Positions 32,276-39,491 of a DNA stretch of 64,000 nt are shown piece by piece. A program made the position numbers and the translations under genes. This DNA is from Paenibacillus sp. 1011MAR3C5 (lineage in GTDB: Bacteria > Bacillota > Bacilli > Paenibacillales > Paenibacillaceae). The stretch's first letter is position 1. Each line of letters opens with the position of its first letter. The DNA lies in assembly GCF_003591485.1 (NCBI RefSeq), contig NZ_QZCF01000011.1, positions 1 to 64,000 on the forward strand, in the 5' to 3' direction. A model generated the notes under the pieces. That model was not told the origin of the DNA. It made no database searches and was given only the letters and a program-made list of their open reading frames with translations.

Positions 32276-33363
32276 GCTTTTCCACCCTTCAGTTTCGATA
32301 GGAGGAGCAGGATCAGGGGCAATACAGCAAACAAAAGCAACGCGACGTTGCCGACGATGTCCCCCATGCTAAATAGGTCATTAATGTTTTTGGGCGTCAT
32401 GGCAATCACATATATAACAGGCATTAAACCATATATAAAAGGATGTATGTCCTTGTTGAAAAGTTGTGATAGACCTAGAGCAGCAGCATAGTAGGTTATC
32501 GTAAATGTAGTGAATATTTGCATGATCCATATCACAAGCAAAAAAGACTCAAACCGTTCAAAAATCAAACCGGGGATCTCAAAGCCTCGCATAAGCTCAA
32601 GCGTAGGCCAAGTTCTCGTGGTCACTCCATCGATCGATAAGGCTCCTATCACCATGACGACAGTTATGACGTAGAAGACCATGGGGACGGCTACCCCAAT
32701 CAGAACGACCTTTACAGCTCTCTCCGGCTTTTTCATAATCGCGACAAGGATCAGCATGATTTCCGAGCCTAGAAAAGCGAGTGCAGTTGTTTTAATCCCT
32801 TTTAACATAGGTGCAATTCCCAATCCTAATACGGGACGGAGATTATTGAACTCAAAGATGCCTAAGCTTAAAAAGGCCACGAGTAAAAAGATGATGATCG
32901 TCACAGGGAAGATCATTTCGAACAGTCGGGCGAGCGGAGTTATTCCGCCTATGATGAGATACAGACCTATCCACATAAAGGGCATGATGATCGCCCAGGT
33001 GGGAGTTCCCTCCAGCAGAAAAAAGCCGGTTACTTCGGCCATTGTTCTGACTTCATATGCGGAGATGGTGAAGAAGTAAGCGACAATTAGCATACTAAGC
33101 AGTCCGCCTACCCACTTCCCTACAATTTCTCCGCTATATTGATAAAAGGTTCTTTCGGGATACCGTTGGTTTAATTTCACGATAATGACCCCTGCGATCA
33201 TGGCGATCAGACCGCCGATAATCACGCTGATCCACACATCCGGTGTTTTTACCTTCTCGACAGATGTCCGAGGCAGAGTAAGGATCCCAGCTGCAAGAAT
33301 ATAGTTGACGAGTATTACGGCTGCTTGCGAATTCGAAATTTGATCCTTTGAATTACCGCTCAT
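32272..33363 (-). CDS. Spore germination receptor B subunit (permease-like, GerAB family)
   Basis: The 363-residue protein has about ten TM helices and belongs to the APC-related GerAB family (AAVILVNYILAAGILTLPR at the start, MAEVTGFFLLEGTPTWAI in the middle). This subunit is the germinant-binding part of Ger receptors in the spore inner membrane. It starts 27 nt after the A gene and overlaps the C gene by 4 nt. Confidence 0.93.
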   Translation of the reverse strand: MSGNSKDQISNSQAAVILVNYILAAGILTLPRTSVEKVKTPDVWISVIIGGLIAMIAGVIIVKLNQRYPERTFYQYSGEIVGKWVGGLLSMLIVAYFFTISAYEVRTMAEVTGFFLLEGTPTWAIIMPFMWIGLYLIIGGITPLARLFEMIFPVTIIIFLLVAFLSLGIFEFNNLRPVLGLGIAPMLKGIKTTALAFLGSEIMLILVAIMKKPERAVKVVLIGVAVPMVFYVITVVMVIGALSIDGVTTRTWPTLELMRGFEIPGLIFERFESFLLVIWIMQIFTTFTITYYAAALGLSQLFNKDIHPFIYGLMPVIYVIAMTPKNINDLFSMGDIVGNVALLLFAVLPLILLLLSKLKGGKA

Positions 33364-33390
33364 AGCTAGTCAATTTCCCTTCGTAATGAG

Positions 33391-34887
33391 CTATTTTTTG
33401 CGTGAGGCGATTTTCACAGGCATCCGATTCATCGCTTTGCGCTTCATCTTCATAAGAGGCATACGAATGACATTGGCTGTCCAATTATTCAATCGATCGG
33501 GCATGATCGGACTGACATAAGGTACGCCAAAGCTCTTCAGCTTCACCAAATGGCTGCAAAGGAACAGGGCAAACAGAACAACCCCATATAATCCAAACAC
33601 TGCCGCGAAAAACATAGCGGGGAAACGGAGCAAGCGCAGCGAAATCCCGGCGCTATATTGAGGAATGGCAAAGGATGAAATAGCGGTTAACGCTACTACA
33701 ATCACCATAATGGGACTGACGATTCCCGCTTGTACGGCCGCTTCCCCGATGACAAGGCCGCCCACAATGCCAATCGTTGGGCCAATTGGCTTCGGCAAGC
33801 GCAGTCCGGCTTCCCGCAAAATTTCGATGGTTACTTCCATGATCAGCGCTTCTATAATTGCAGGAAAAGGAACGCCATCCCTTGTGCCCATAATGGATAA
33901 GGCTAGCTTGGTTGGGATCATGCCCTGATGAAAGGAGACAAATGAAATATACAAGGAGGGTCCAAATAGCGAAATAGCTGCCGCCAGATAACGCAATAGA
34001 CGGAAGAGAAAACTGGGCAGCCAGCGTTCATAGTAGTCCTCCGGTGAATGCAGCATCATACTAAAGGTAACTGGGACAATCAAAGCGAAAGGTGTCCCAT
34101 CTAATAGAATCGCCACTCTCCCTTCCATCAAGGCGCTGAATACACGGTCAGGACGCTCTGTATTCTGCACTTGTGTGAAAGGACTCAGATAGTTATCTTC
34201 GATCAGCTGCTCGACATAGCCGGATTCCGGTACATCATCCACATCTATTTTTTTGATTCTTTTCTTCACTTCTTCGATTAAATCAGGATCGGCAATATCT
34301 TTGATATAAGCAATGACCAGTTCTTTTTTTGTACGTTGCCCGACTTGAAACTTGATGAAGGATAAGTTGGCATTTTCACCTTGCTGTCGCAGAAGGGCAG
34401 TATTATCACATAATGTTTCTGTGAAGCCTAACCGCGGACCTCTAACCAACGCTTCCGATACCGGTTCTTCAATAGGGCGCGATTTTGCCTTAGTTGTACC
34501 AAGAACGAGCGCATTCGGGACGCCATGAATGAGCAATGCGGTTGATCCGGTCAATACCTTGGCAGACAGATTATGGATGATGCGCTCCTCTGCCAATTCA
34601 CCAATGGAGAGGACTTGGTTGGTGATTAATTCCTTGGAGACTGTTCCGTTCGCAACATTCACCATTAATGCTCTAATAATGTGTTTGTCGATAAGCTCTC
34701 GATCCGACAGTCCTTCTACAAATATGATGGCAGCACAAACATCTGTGCCTCCTATGTAAAACTCTCTAAAGTGCACATCCGAGTTATGACCAATTTTGTT
34801 TTTCACAAGTTCAAGATCTATGGTAATGTCACCAGTAAAAGAGTCAGGATCTAAGTTTTGTTTCATCTTTGATGTCCGCCATTTCAT
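33391..34887 (-). CDS. Spore germination receptor A subunit (GerAA family)
   Basis: The 498-residue product has a soluble N-terminal half (about 1-240, with GGTDVCAAIIFVEGLSDRE and EEPVSEALVRGPRLGFTE) and a C-terminal half with several TM helices (LSPFTQVQNTERPDRVFSAL, LLDGTPFALIVPVTF, LRLPKPIGPTIGIVGGLVIG), all hallmarks of GerAA/SpoVAF proteins. The ATG at 34887 follows AAAGGA by 6 nt. It lies inside the 3' end of a small membrane-protein gene. Ger receptors are expressed in the forespore, normally under SigG; no convincing SigG promoter could be assigned by eye. Confidence 0.93.
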   Translation of the reverse strand: MKWRTSKMKQNLDPDSFTGDITIDLELVKNKIGHNSDVHFREFYIGGTDVCAAIIFVEGLSDRELIDKHIIRALMVNVANGTVSKELITNQVLSIGELAEERIIHNLSAKVLTGSTALLIHGVPNALVLGTTKAKSRPIEEPVSEALVRGPRLGFTETLCDNTALLRQQGENANLSFIKFQVGQRTKKELVIAYIKDIADPDLIEEVKKRIKKIDVDDVPESGYVEQLIEDNYLSPFTQVQNTERPDRVFSALMEGRVAILLDGTPFALIVPVTFSMMLHSPEDYYERWLPSFLFRLLRYLAAAISLFGPSLYISFVSFHQGMIPTKLALSIMGTRDGVPFPAIIEALIMEVTIEILREAGLRLPKPIGPTIGIVGGLVIGEAAVQAGIVSPIMVIVVALTAISSFAIPQYSAGISLRLLRFPAMFFAAVFGLYGVVLFALFLCSHLVKLKSFGVPYVSPIMPDRLNNWTANVIRMPLMKMKRKAMNRMPVKIASRKK

Positions 34888-35011
34888 GTTCTTCCTTTGA
34901 ATTGCTAATCCATTTGTATAATCTTGAAATCAAATACGGAATTAAAAATGCGATGAAGCCCTGCATAAAAACAGTCCATTCCGGTAAGTAGAACACTGCC
35001 TGTTTCCACAT
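34844..35011 (-). CDS. Small Ger-receptor D-type membrane protein (55 aa)
   Basis: An ATG at 35011 with GGGTG 6 nt upstream opens a 55-codon frame that ends at TGA 34844-34846, overlapping the start of the A gene by 44 nt in another frame. The peptide (MWKQAVFYLPEWTVF..., hydrophobic at about 13-33) has one membrane segment and a charged tail (SNSKEEHEMADIKDE). Many ger operons of bacilli carry such 50-80-residue D genes, which tune receptor activity. Position, size and overlap all fit, but the sequence family itself is poorly conserved. Confidence 0.6.
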   Translation of the reverse strand: MWKQAVFYLPEWTVFMQGFIAFLIPYLISRLYKWISNSKEEHEMADIKDETKLRS

Positions 35012-35333
35012 TGTCATCACCCTATTACACCAATCATCATGTATTCTTTTATGACTCCATTATGATCTATGCAACTCCGATTTAAACTTCCTTCGCGTTA
35101 ATCTGTATAGGGAGCGAGCTTTCATCCTGTACATATTACGACATCAATTGCAGATCGCTAATTCGCTGGAACTAAGGGGCAAGGATAAGGAGTAGTTCCA
35201 GGTGCTCTGTATATAAATTCCATTTTTAGTTATAACCAATATAGGCGATGGATGCGATTCGGCTGAACGGTGATGAACTAGGTAGCCGGATTTCCGGTCC
35301 TATCTCCGAAAACATTGTACCGGAGGGATTTTC
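35012..35333. other. Divergent intergenic region, ger operon / DUF2589 operon
   Basis: This 322-nt gap should contain promoters for both operons. A GGAGGGATTTTC ribosome binding region stands before the DUF2589 gene. No operator, riboswitch or small gene could be supported. Confidence 0.5.
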
Positions 35334-35918
35334 ATGTCAAGAGCAACGCAAGAGCTGCAATCAATTCCGTTTCGTCATTTGATTGGAGCGCCGCTGACTG
35401 CTGTTGTGCAAGCGCAGGCGCAGGCTGCACAGACAACTATCGAGTTTATCGAGAGAGTCGGCTTTACCCCGGATGCCAGCGATCCGACCAAGCTGGGCAA
35501 GACACGGACCGTCAAGTTCGAGTACAACAAGGTCAGCGAGAATGGCACGCTGAGGGATGCATCGCTTGAAGTTCCGGTGCTTTCGATCGTTCCGATTCCG
35601 TTTATCCGCATCGAAAGTACGGAGATTAATTTTACGGCCAAAATTACGGAAACGGAGACGATCGACGTCAAGACTTCGACTGCCATAGGGATCGAGACCA
35701 AAGCGGCATATTCCAGCTGGCTGTCGCCGGTTCGCGTCGAGTTCCGGGCGAACTTCAGCTACAATCACAACTCGCATAATGCCTCCAGCTTCAATAAGGA
35801 ATATCAGATGAACGTGAATGTACGCGCCGTACAAGACGACTTGCCAGCAGGGCTTGCTAAGGTTCTTCAAATCTTGGAAACCTCAATTACGGAGAAAACG
35901 ACGTCGCCGAGTAGTTAA
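35334..35918 (+). CDS. DUF2589-family protein
   Basis: The 194-residue product matches DUF2589 in layout: an N-terminal helix (LQSIPFRHLIGAPLTAVVQAQAQAAQTTIEFI), a charged segment (TRTVKFEYNKV), then strands with VPVLSIVPIPFIRIESTEINFTAKI and a C-terminal NVNVRAVQDDLPAGLAKVLQIL. There is no signal peptide; the protein is probably a cytoplasmic beta-sandwich that can associate with a partner or surface through the hydrophobic N-terminal helix. DUF2589 has no established function. It is the first gene of a tight operon with a second related protein (24 nt later), a putative caspase-fold protein and a small helical protein. Confidence 0.8.
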   Translation: MSRATQELQSIPFRHLIGAPLTAVVQAQAQAAQTTIEFIERVGFTPDASDPTKLGKTRTVKFEYNKVSENGTLRDASLEVPVLSIVPIPFIRIESTEINFTAKITETETIDVKTSTAIGIETKAAYSSWLSPVRVEFRANFSYNHNSHNASSFNKEYQMNVNVRAVQDDLPAGLAKVLQILETSITEKTTSPSS

Positions 35919-35942
35919 TCGGACTAACAGGAGTGAACGATA

Positions 35943-36704
35943 GTGGATTTGAAAACGGTAATTGGGGGTATTCTCGGATCGGTGGCGGAGGCGAGAAGCT
36001 TATCCGACCGCGTTTCGCGAGAACTAGCGGTGCTGTATGAGAAGGACCCGCTCATGCGCGCCTTTCCCGTTCCCCGCGTTGAAATCGACAATATCGATTT
36101 CGATTTAAAATTTGTCCTGCAAAGCGAGCCTGACACGATGCTGCAGGTCGAGCCATCCCGTGCCCATGATCTCGTCAAGCTGACGGCATCCCGTGTCCGC
36201 AGCGCTGTCACGACAGCCATTCCCGAGCGGAAGCTGAGCACTCAGCTAGCCTTTCCCCGTACGAGGGACTATGAGCTGATCGGAATGATCGTCGAGGAGA
36301 CGACACTGAACTTGATTCTGGGGCCTACAGCATTGGCGGTCAATACGCCGCCTGACGACTCAGTCCAAGTGCAGACGTTCGATGTGCTGGAATGTGCAAG
36401 CCGAATTGCCAAGGCATTGGAGGAACGCAATCTCGCGACGATTAAGTCTGACGGAGTGGCAGAGCGAATCGCCGGGCTGCTGGCGCCGATCCAGAAGCAG
36501 CATGAGGAGGAGGTGGCATCGCTGCGCGAAGCCTTGCCCTCACCAGGGCTGCGAATGAACGCCTTGTTCGCATACAAGGACCTGGTAGAATTGCCGCCGT
36601 CTGTGTTGTCGACGATTAAGCTGACGGTCAACGTACGCAATTACGAGTGGACACAGGTCGGCGAGCAAGATGGCGAACCGGTTCGCAAGCTCGTTCCGCA
36701 GTGA
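35943..36704 (+). CDS. DUF2589-related protein
   Basis: GTG start with AGGAGTGA upstream. The 253-residue product begins with a helix (KTVIGGILGSVAEARSLSDRVSRELAVLY) and has VPRVEIDNIDFDLKFVLQ, which parallels the FIRIESTEINFTAKI strand pair of the preceding DUF2589 protein, and a C-terminal IKLTVNVRNYEWTQV that parallels its NVNVRAVQ end. A central insertion (about 95-200) is mostly helical and charged. It is probably a diverged partner that pairs with the first protein. No catalytic motif is seen. Confidence 0.7.
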   Translation: MDLKTVIGGILGSVAEARSLSDRVSRELAVLYEKDPLMRAFPVPRVEIDNIDFDLKFVLQSEPDTMLQVEPSRAHDLVKLTASRVRSAVTTAIPERKLSTQLAFPRTRDYELIGMIVEETTLNLILGPTALAVNTPPDDSVQVQTFDVLECASRIAKALEERNLATIKSDGVAERIAGLLAPIQKQHEEEVASLREALPSPGLRMNALFAYKDLVELPPSVLSTIKLTVNVRNYEWTQVGEQDGEPVRKLVPQ

Positions 36705-36725
36705 TGATGAGAGGGAGCTGTGGCT

Positions 36726-37460
36726 ATGACAATTGACCGAACGTTCCTTATGCTTAGCGGAGGTCCCGGCCTGAAGAACCCGAAGGATAAGGAGCATGAT
36801 CAAAGCTGGGCCAATTATGTTCAGTACCCGCTCAATATCGCACGTTCGAAGCTTTTTCCCGTGGAGCGGAATGAGCAGGTGGTCTGGGTCATTTACAAAC
36901 CGGCATATGAGAAGCGCTGGAGTGATGATCTGAAGAAGAAGGCTTCCTCCACGACTGAACTCAAGGATAAAGGATTCACATCCTATGTCGACATGCTGGA
37001 GAAGAGGGCCAAGACATACGGTTGGATCTTGAAATGGATCAGCAAGAATAGCGAGTTTTGGAGTATCATACGCACACTTGGCACCAAACCGGTGAGCCGA
37101 TTCTGGTACTTCGGCCATGCCCAAAACGACTTATGGTTGACGTTGGAGCACAACTCTCTGAATGAGGCTGTCATGCCGTCAGATGGAGGAGCTGTGGTTT
37201 GGAGCTCGGATATTAGCGTGGGTTTGAAGCCTTATATTTTGGGAGATCAGAAGTCATACAAGCCGAACACGGCAACGAAAATATTTGGGTGCAGAACGGC
37301 CTCATTCGCTAATCTATGGGCAACAACGTTCAAGGTATACGCAGAAGGCGCTGTAGGAACCTTGAAGTACGATGAGTTTCTGAAATCGATCAATAATCAC
37401 CAAAATAACGCGGCCGGATGCACATGGGTCAAATACAAGCCGGATGGGAAGGTCATGTAG
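36726..37460 (+). CDS. Putative caspase-fold (clan CD-like) protein
   Basis: The start ATG 36726 has GAGAGGGAG about 8 nt upstream; a GTG two codons before is too close. The 244-residue product shows an alternating strand/helix pattern: RTFLMLSGGPG, EQVVWVIYKPAY, helix TSYVDMLEKRAKTYGWIL, then strand RFWYFGHAQND ending in His and strand TKIFGCRTASFANLWA ending in Cys, followed by EGAVGTLKY. The ordered His and Cys at the ends of adjacent core strands are what caspase, gingipain, CHAT and related clan CD peptidases have. No such family was identified by search, so protease activity is an inference from pattern. Between DUF2589-type proteins and a small helical protein, it would be the effector of the operon. 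Confidence 0.55.
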   Translation: MTIDRTFLMLSGGPGLKNPKDKEHDQSWANYVQYPLNIARSKLFPVERNEQVVWVIYKPAYEKRWSDDLKKKASSTTELKDKGFTSYVDMLEKRAKTYGWILKWISKNSEFWSIIRTLGTKPVSRFWYFGHAQNDLWLTLEHNSLNEAVMPSDGGAVVWSSDISVGLKPYILGDQKSYKPNTATKIFGCRTASFANLWATTFKVYAEGAVGTLKYDEFLKSINNHQNNAAGCTWVKYKPDGKVM

Positions 37461-37790
37461 ATGGAACTTTCAACGGGTACGATTACGGCTAACCTGGAGC
37501 GCATAGGGGAAGGACTGCGCACGATGCGCGGTAATTTTCAGGACGCTGGTTTTCAGGAAGCGGTAGTCAGCTATAGGCAAATGAAGCAGGTGCTGCTGCA
37601 ACAGCGTCTGCTGAGCTTATCGAGTCAGGATCCGAAGCTGAGGGAGCAATGGCAAGCCGTCCATCGCGAGACAGAAGAAATCGCAGGCCTGCTTCAGCCG
37701 TTCTTGTCCGTCATGGAAGAGATCGGACGGGTCGCCGCGATGAACAGCATCAGCGAGCAGCCGGAAGAAGCGGCGGGCAGTGGAGCATAA
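37461..37790 (+). CDS. Small helical protein of the DUF2589 operon
   Basis: The ATG follows the stop of the preceding gene without any gap, so translation is coupled. The 109-residue product is predicted all-helical (ITANLERIGEGLRTMRG, YRQMKQVLLQQRLL, QWQAVHRETEEIAGLLQPF, VMEEIGRVAAMNS) and has no TM segment. It may be a chaperone, adaptor or inhibitor for the putative caspase-fold protein. No family recognised. A strong terminator follows. Confidence 0.65.
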   Translation: MELSTGTITANLERIGEGLRTMRGNFQDAGFQEAVVSYRQMKQVLLQQRLLSLSSQDPKLREQWQAVHRETEEIAGLLQPFLSVMEEIGRVAAMNSISEQPEEAAGSGA

Positions 37791-37808
37791 ATAACAGAGG
37801 AGCAATAA

Positions 37809-37846
37809 ACGAGGCAGCGCATGAATTGCGCTGCCTCGTATTTTTT
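37809..37846 (+). terminator. Terminator of the DUF2589 operon
   Basis: ACGAGGCAGCGCA (37809-37821) pairs perfectly with TGCGCTGCCTCGT (37827-37839), followed by ATTTTTT. Confidence 0.92.
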
Positions 37847-38043
37847 ATTTGACGGTTAGTCAAGCTAAGTGTGACTATTCTTCCATGAATGCTTCCGTGA
37901 GCAGATTTCGACACCAGACATTTGCGCTTACACGAATCCATTCATGAGCTTATTTGTATTCAAATTGAAACGAATTTTTTATTGTGATGTTACTTAATAT
38001 CTGTTAACCTTAAATTAAGTAACATTATTCGGAGGGGTTCTCT

Positions 38044-38607
38044 GTGCAATTTGTTAATCCGATTCGGGACTTGAAAACCATTCAAGCGATGAAAGAAGAG
38101 TTGAGAAAACACTCTATAAGGGACCTGTTGCTATTTGTACTGGGAATTAACACGGGGATTAGTCTCCTTGATTTACTGAACCTTACGGTACAGGACGTTT
38201 GGGATGATAAGAACCCGAAACAGTTTCTTTATATTAAGGATGAAAAGACGGGGGAAGAAAAGGCTCATTACTTAAACAGCAAGGTCGGGGAGATCCTAAC
38301 CGAGTATTTATCTAACACCAATTGGAAATCGGACGATTTTTTGTTTAAATCCAAAAAGGATTGTCGTCCCATTACCCGTCAGCAGGCATATCGAATTATT
38401 AACCACTCGGCAAGGGAGGTAGGAATATCTGAGAAAATCGGGACCCATACACTGAGAAAGACATTTGGTTACCATGCGTATTACAGGGGAGTGGCCATCT
38501 CCATCCTGAAATCGATTTTTCATCATCATTCCACGGCAGAAACACTTAAGTATTTGGGGATCGACAGGGTTGAGAAGAAACCAATTAAAGTAGATGTCAA
38601 TTTGTAG
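38044..38607 (+). CDS. Tyrosine recombinase, catalytic domain only
   Basis: GTG start with GGAGGGG upstream. The 187-residue product covers only the catalytic domain of tyrosine recombinases and lacks the arm- and core-binding domains, like B. subtilis YoeC. It keeps HTLRKTFGYH (His and second Arg), FHHHSTAETLKYLGI (third His and nucleophile Tyr) and a Lys-bearing beta region (LYIKDEKTGEEK). The first catalytic Arg, normally in a TGLRISEL motif, is missing: the sequence reads NTGISLLDLL. It may therefore be weakly active or inactive. A role in excision of nearby elements cannot be excluded, but no att-like repeats are seen beside it. Confidence 0.8.
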   Translation: MQFVNPIRDLKTIQAMKEELRKHSIRDLLLFVLGINTGISLLDLLNLTVQDVWDDKNPKQFLYIKDEKTGEEKAHYLNSKVGEILTEYLSNTNWKSDDFLFKSKKDCRPITRQQAYRIINHSAREVGISEKIGTHTLRKTFGYHAYYRGVAISILKSIFHHHSTAETLKYLGIDRVEKKPIKVDVNL

Positions 38608-38630
38608 ATGATTCCTGTGTGGAAAAGATA

Positions 38631-38661
38631 AAAAAACTCTCCGCATGGAACATGCGGAGAG
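38631..38661 (-). terminator. Terminator between recombinase and usp genes
   Basis: CTCTCCGCATG (38637-38647) pairs perfectly with CATGCGGAGAG (38651-38661). The A6 on the plus strand gives a T-run for the minus-strand usp gene. Confidence 0.85.
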
Positions 38662-38681
38662 GGTTCGTTCTTCATTGACTA

Positions 38682-39365
38682 TTATTGGGCAGAGTCGTCT
38701 AGACCCATCGCTGTAGAAATATCTACGTTTTTTAATTCGGTGACGATCCCGTCACTAACGAGCACGTGTAAAGTTGCGGCATCCTTCATAAAGCGGAAAA
38801 TTCCGTTATCGAAATCTGTATCGACTTCTTTGAAGAAAATGCCCTCATATTCGGTTTGTTTTTCGTGATTGAAGCTTAGCTTATAATGATCCCCATCTTT
38901 GACCAAATAAGCACGAACTCCCTTTTCATAAATACCTTCTTCATCCCGAATATAACGGGCAACGGAAACAATATGCAGATCGACAAATGGGATCTCGCGT
39001 ACTAAGGAATTAATGATAGATCCCTTCGTAATTTGTTCCCACCGGCTGTGCGCCGTCTGACCAAGAATGATCTGTGTAATGCTGTTATCTCTGGCTACTT
39101 CTGCAATGACTTTAGAGACAGGGCGGCTTTCATTGTCCTTCATAATAAACTTAGCCGTTGCATGAGAGTGGGCATATTCTTTCCATTGTTCGATATAGAA
39201 TAATTTCTCGGCATCCAGCTCGTCGAATGGCTTGGGATCAATGGTCAATATATATAGCGGAGATTTCATCATATTAGCGATTGCACAACCGCGTTTGATT
39301 AGTCTTTCGCCATTGGGACCATAATAAACGCAAACAAGAATGCTTTCATTATACACATTATTCAT
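38682..39365 (-). CDS. Universal stress protein, KdpD-type Usp domain
   Basis: The 227-residue product opens with a Usp fold of the KdpD type (ESILVCVYYGPNGERLIKRG, VIAEVARDNSITQIILGQT, SRWEQITKGSIINSLVRE, VDLHIVSV). It is not followed by kinase domains; instead a C-terminal extension of about 90 residues (from about 138) has no clear family. In KdpD this domain senses cytosolic cues linked to K+. Divergent placement across 126 nt from the Mrp Na+/H+ antiporter operon suggests a role in ion or pH stress. The ribosome binding site GAGGTG is 11 nt before the ATG. Confidence 0.8.
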   Translation of the reverse strand: MNNVYNESILVCVYYGPNGERLIKRGCAIANMMKSPLYILTIDPKPFDELDAEKLFYIEQWKEYAHSHATAKFIMKDNESRPVSKVIAEVARDNSITQIILGQTAHSRWEQITKGSIINSLVREIPFVDLHIVSVARYIRDEEGIYEKGVRAYLVKDGDHYKLSFNHEKQTEYEGIFFKEVDTDFDNGIFRFMKDAATLHVLVSDGIVTELKNVDISTAMGLDDSAQ

Positions 39366-39491
39366 TTTAACTATTTCACCTCAATACCACTTAGTAGGTC
39401 TCGATTAAACTATGTAAGACTATAGTAGATGTTACACGAAGAGTCAATACGTTGATAAGGAAGCGGAAGTCATGAATAAGGAGGAGTACGC

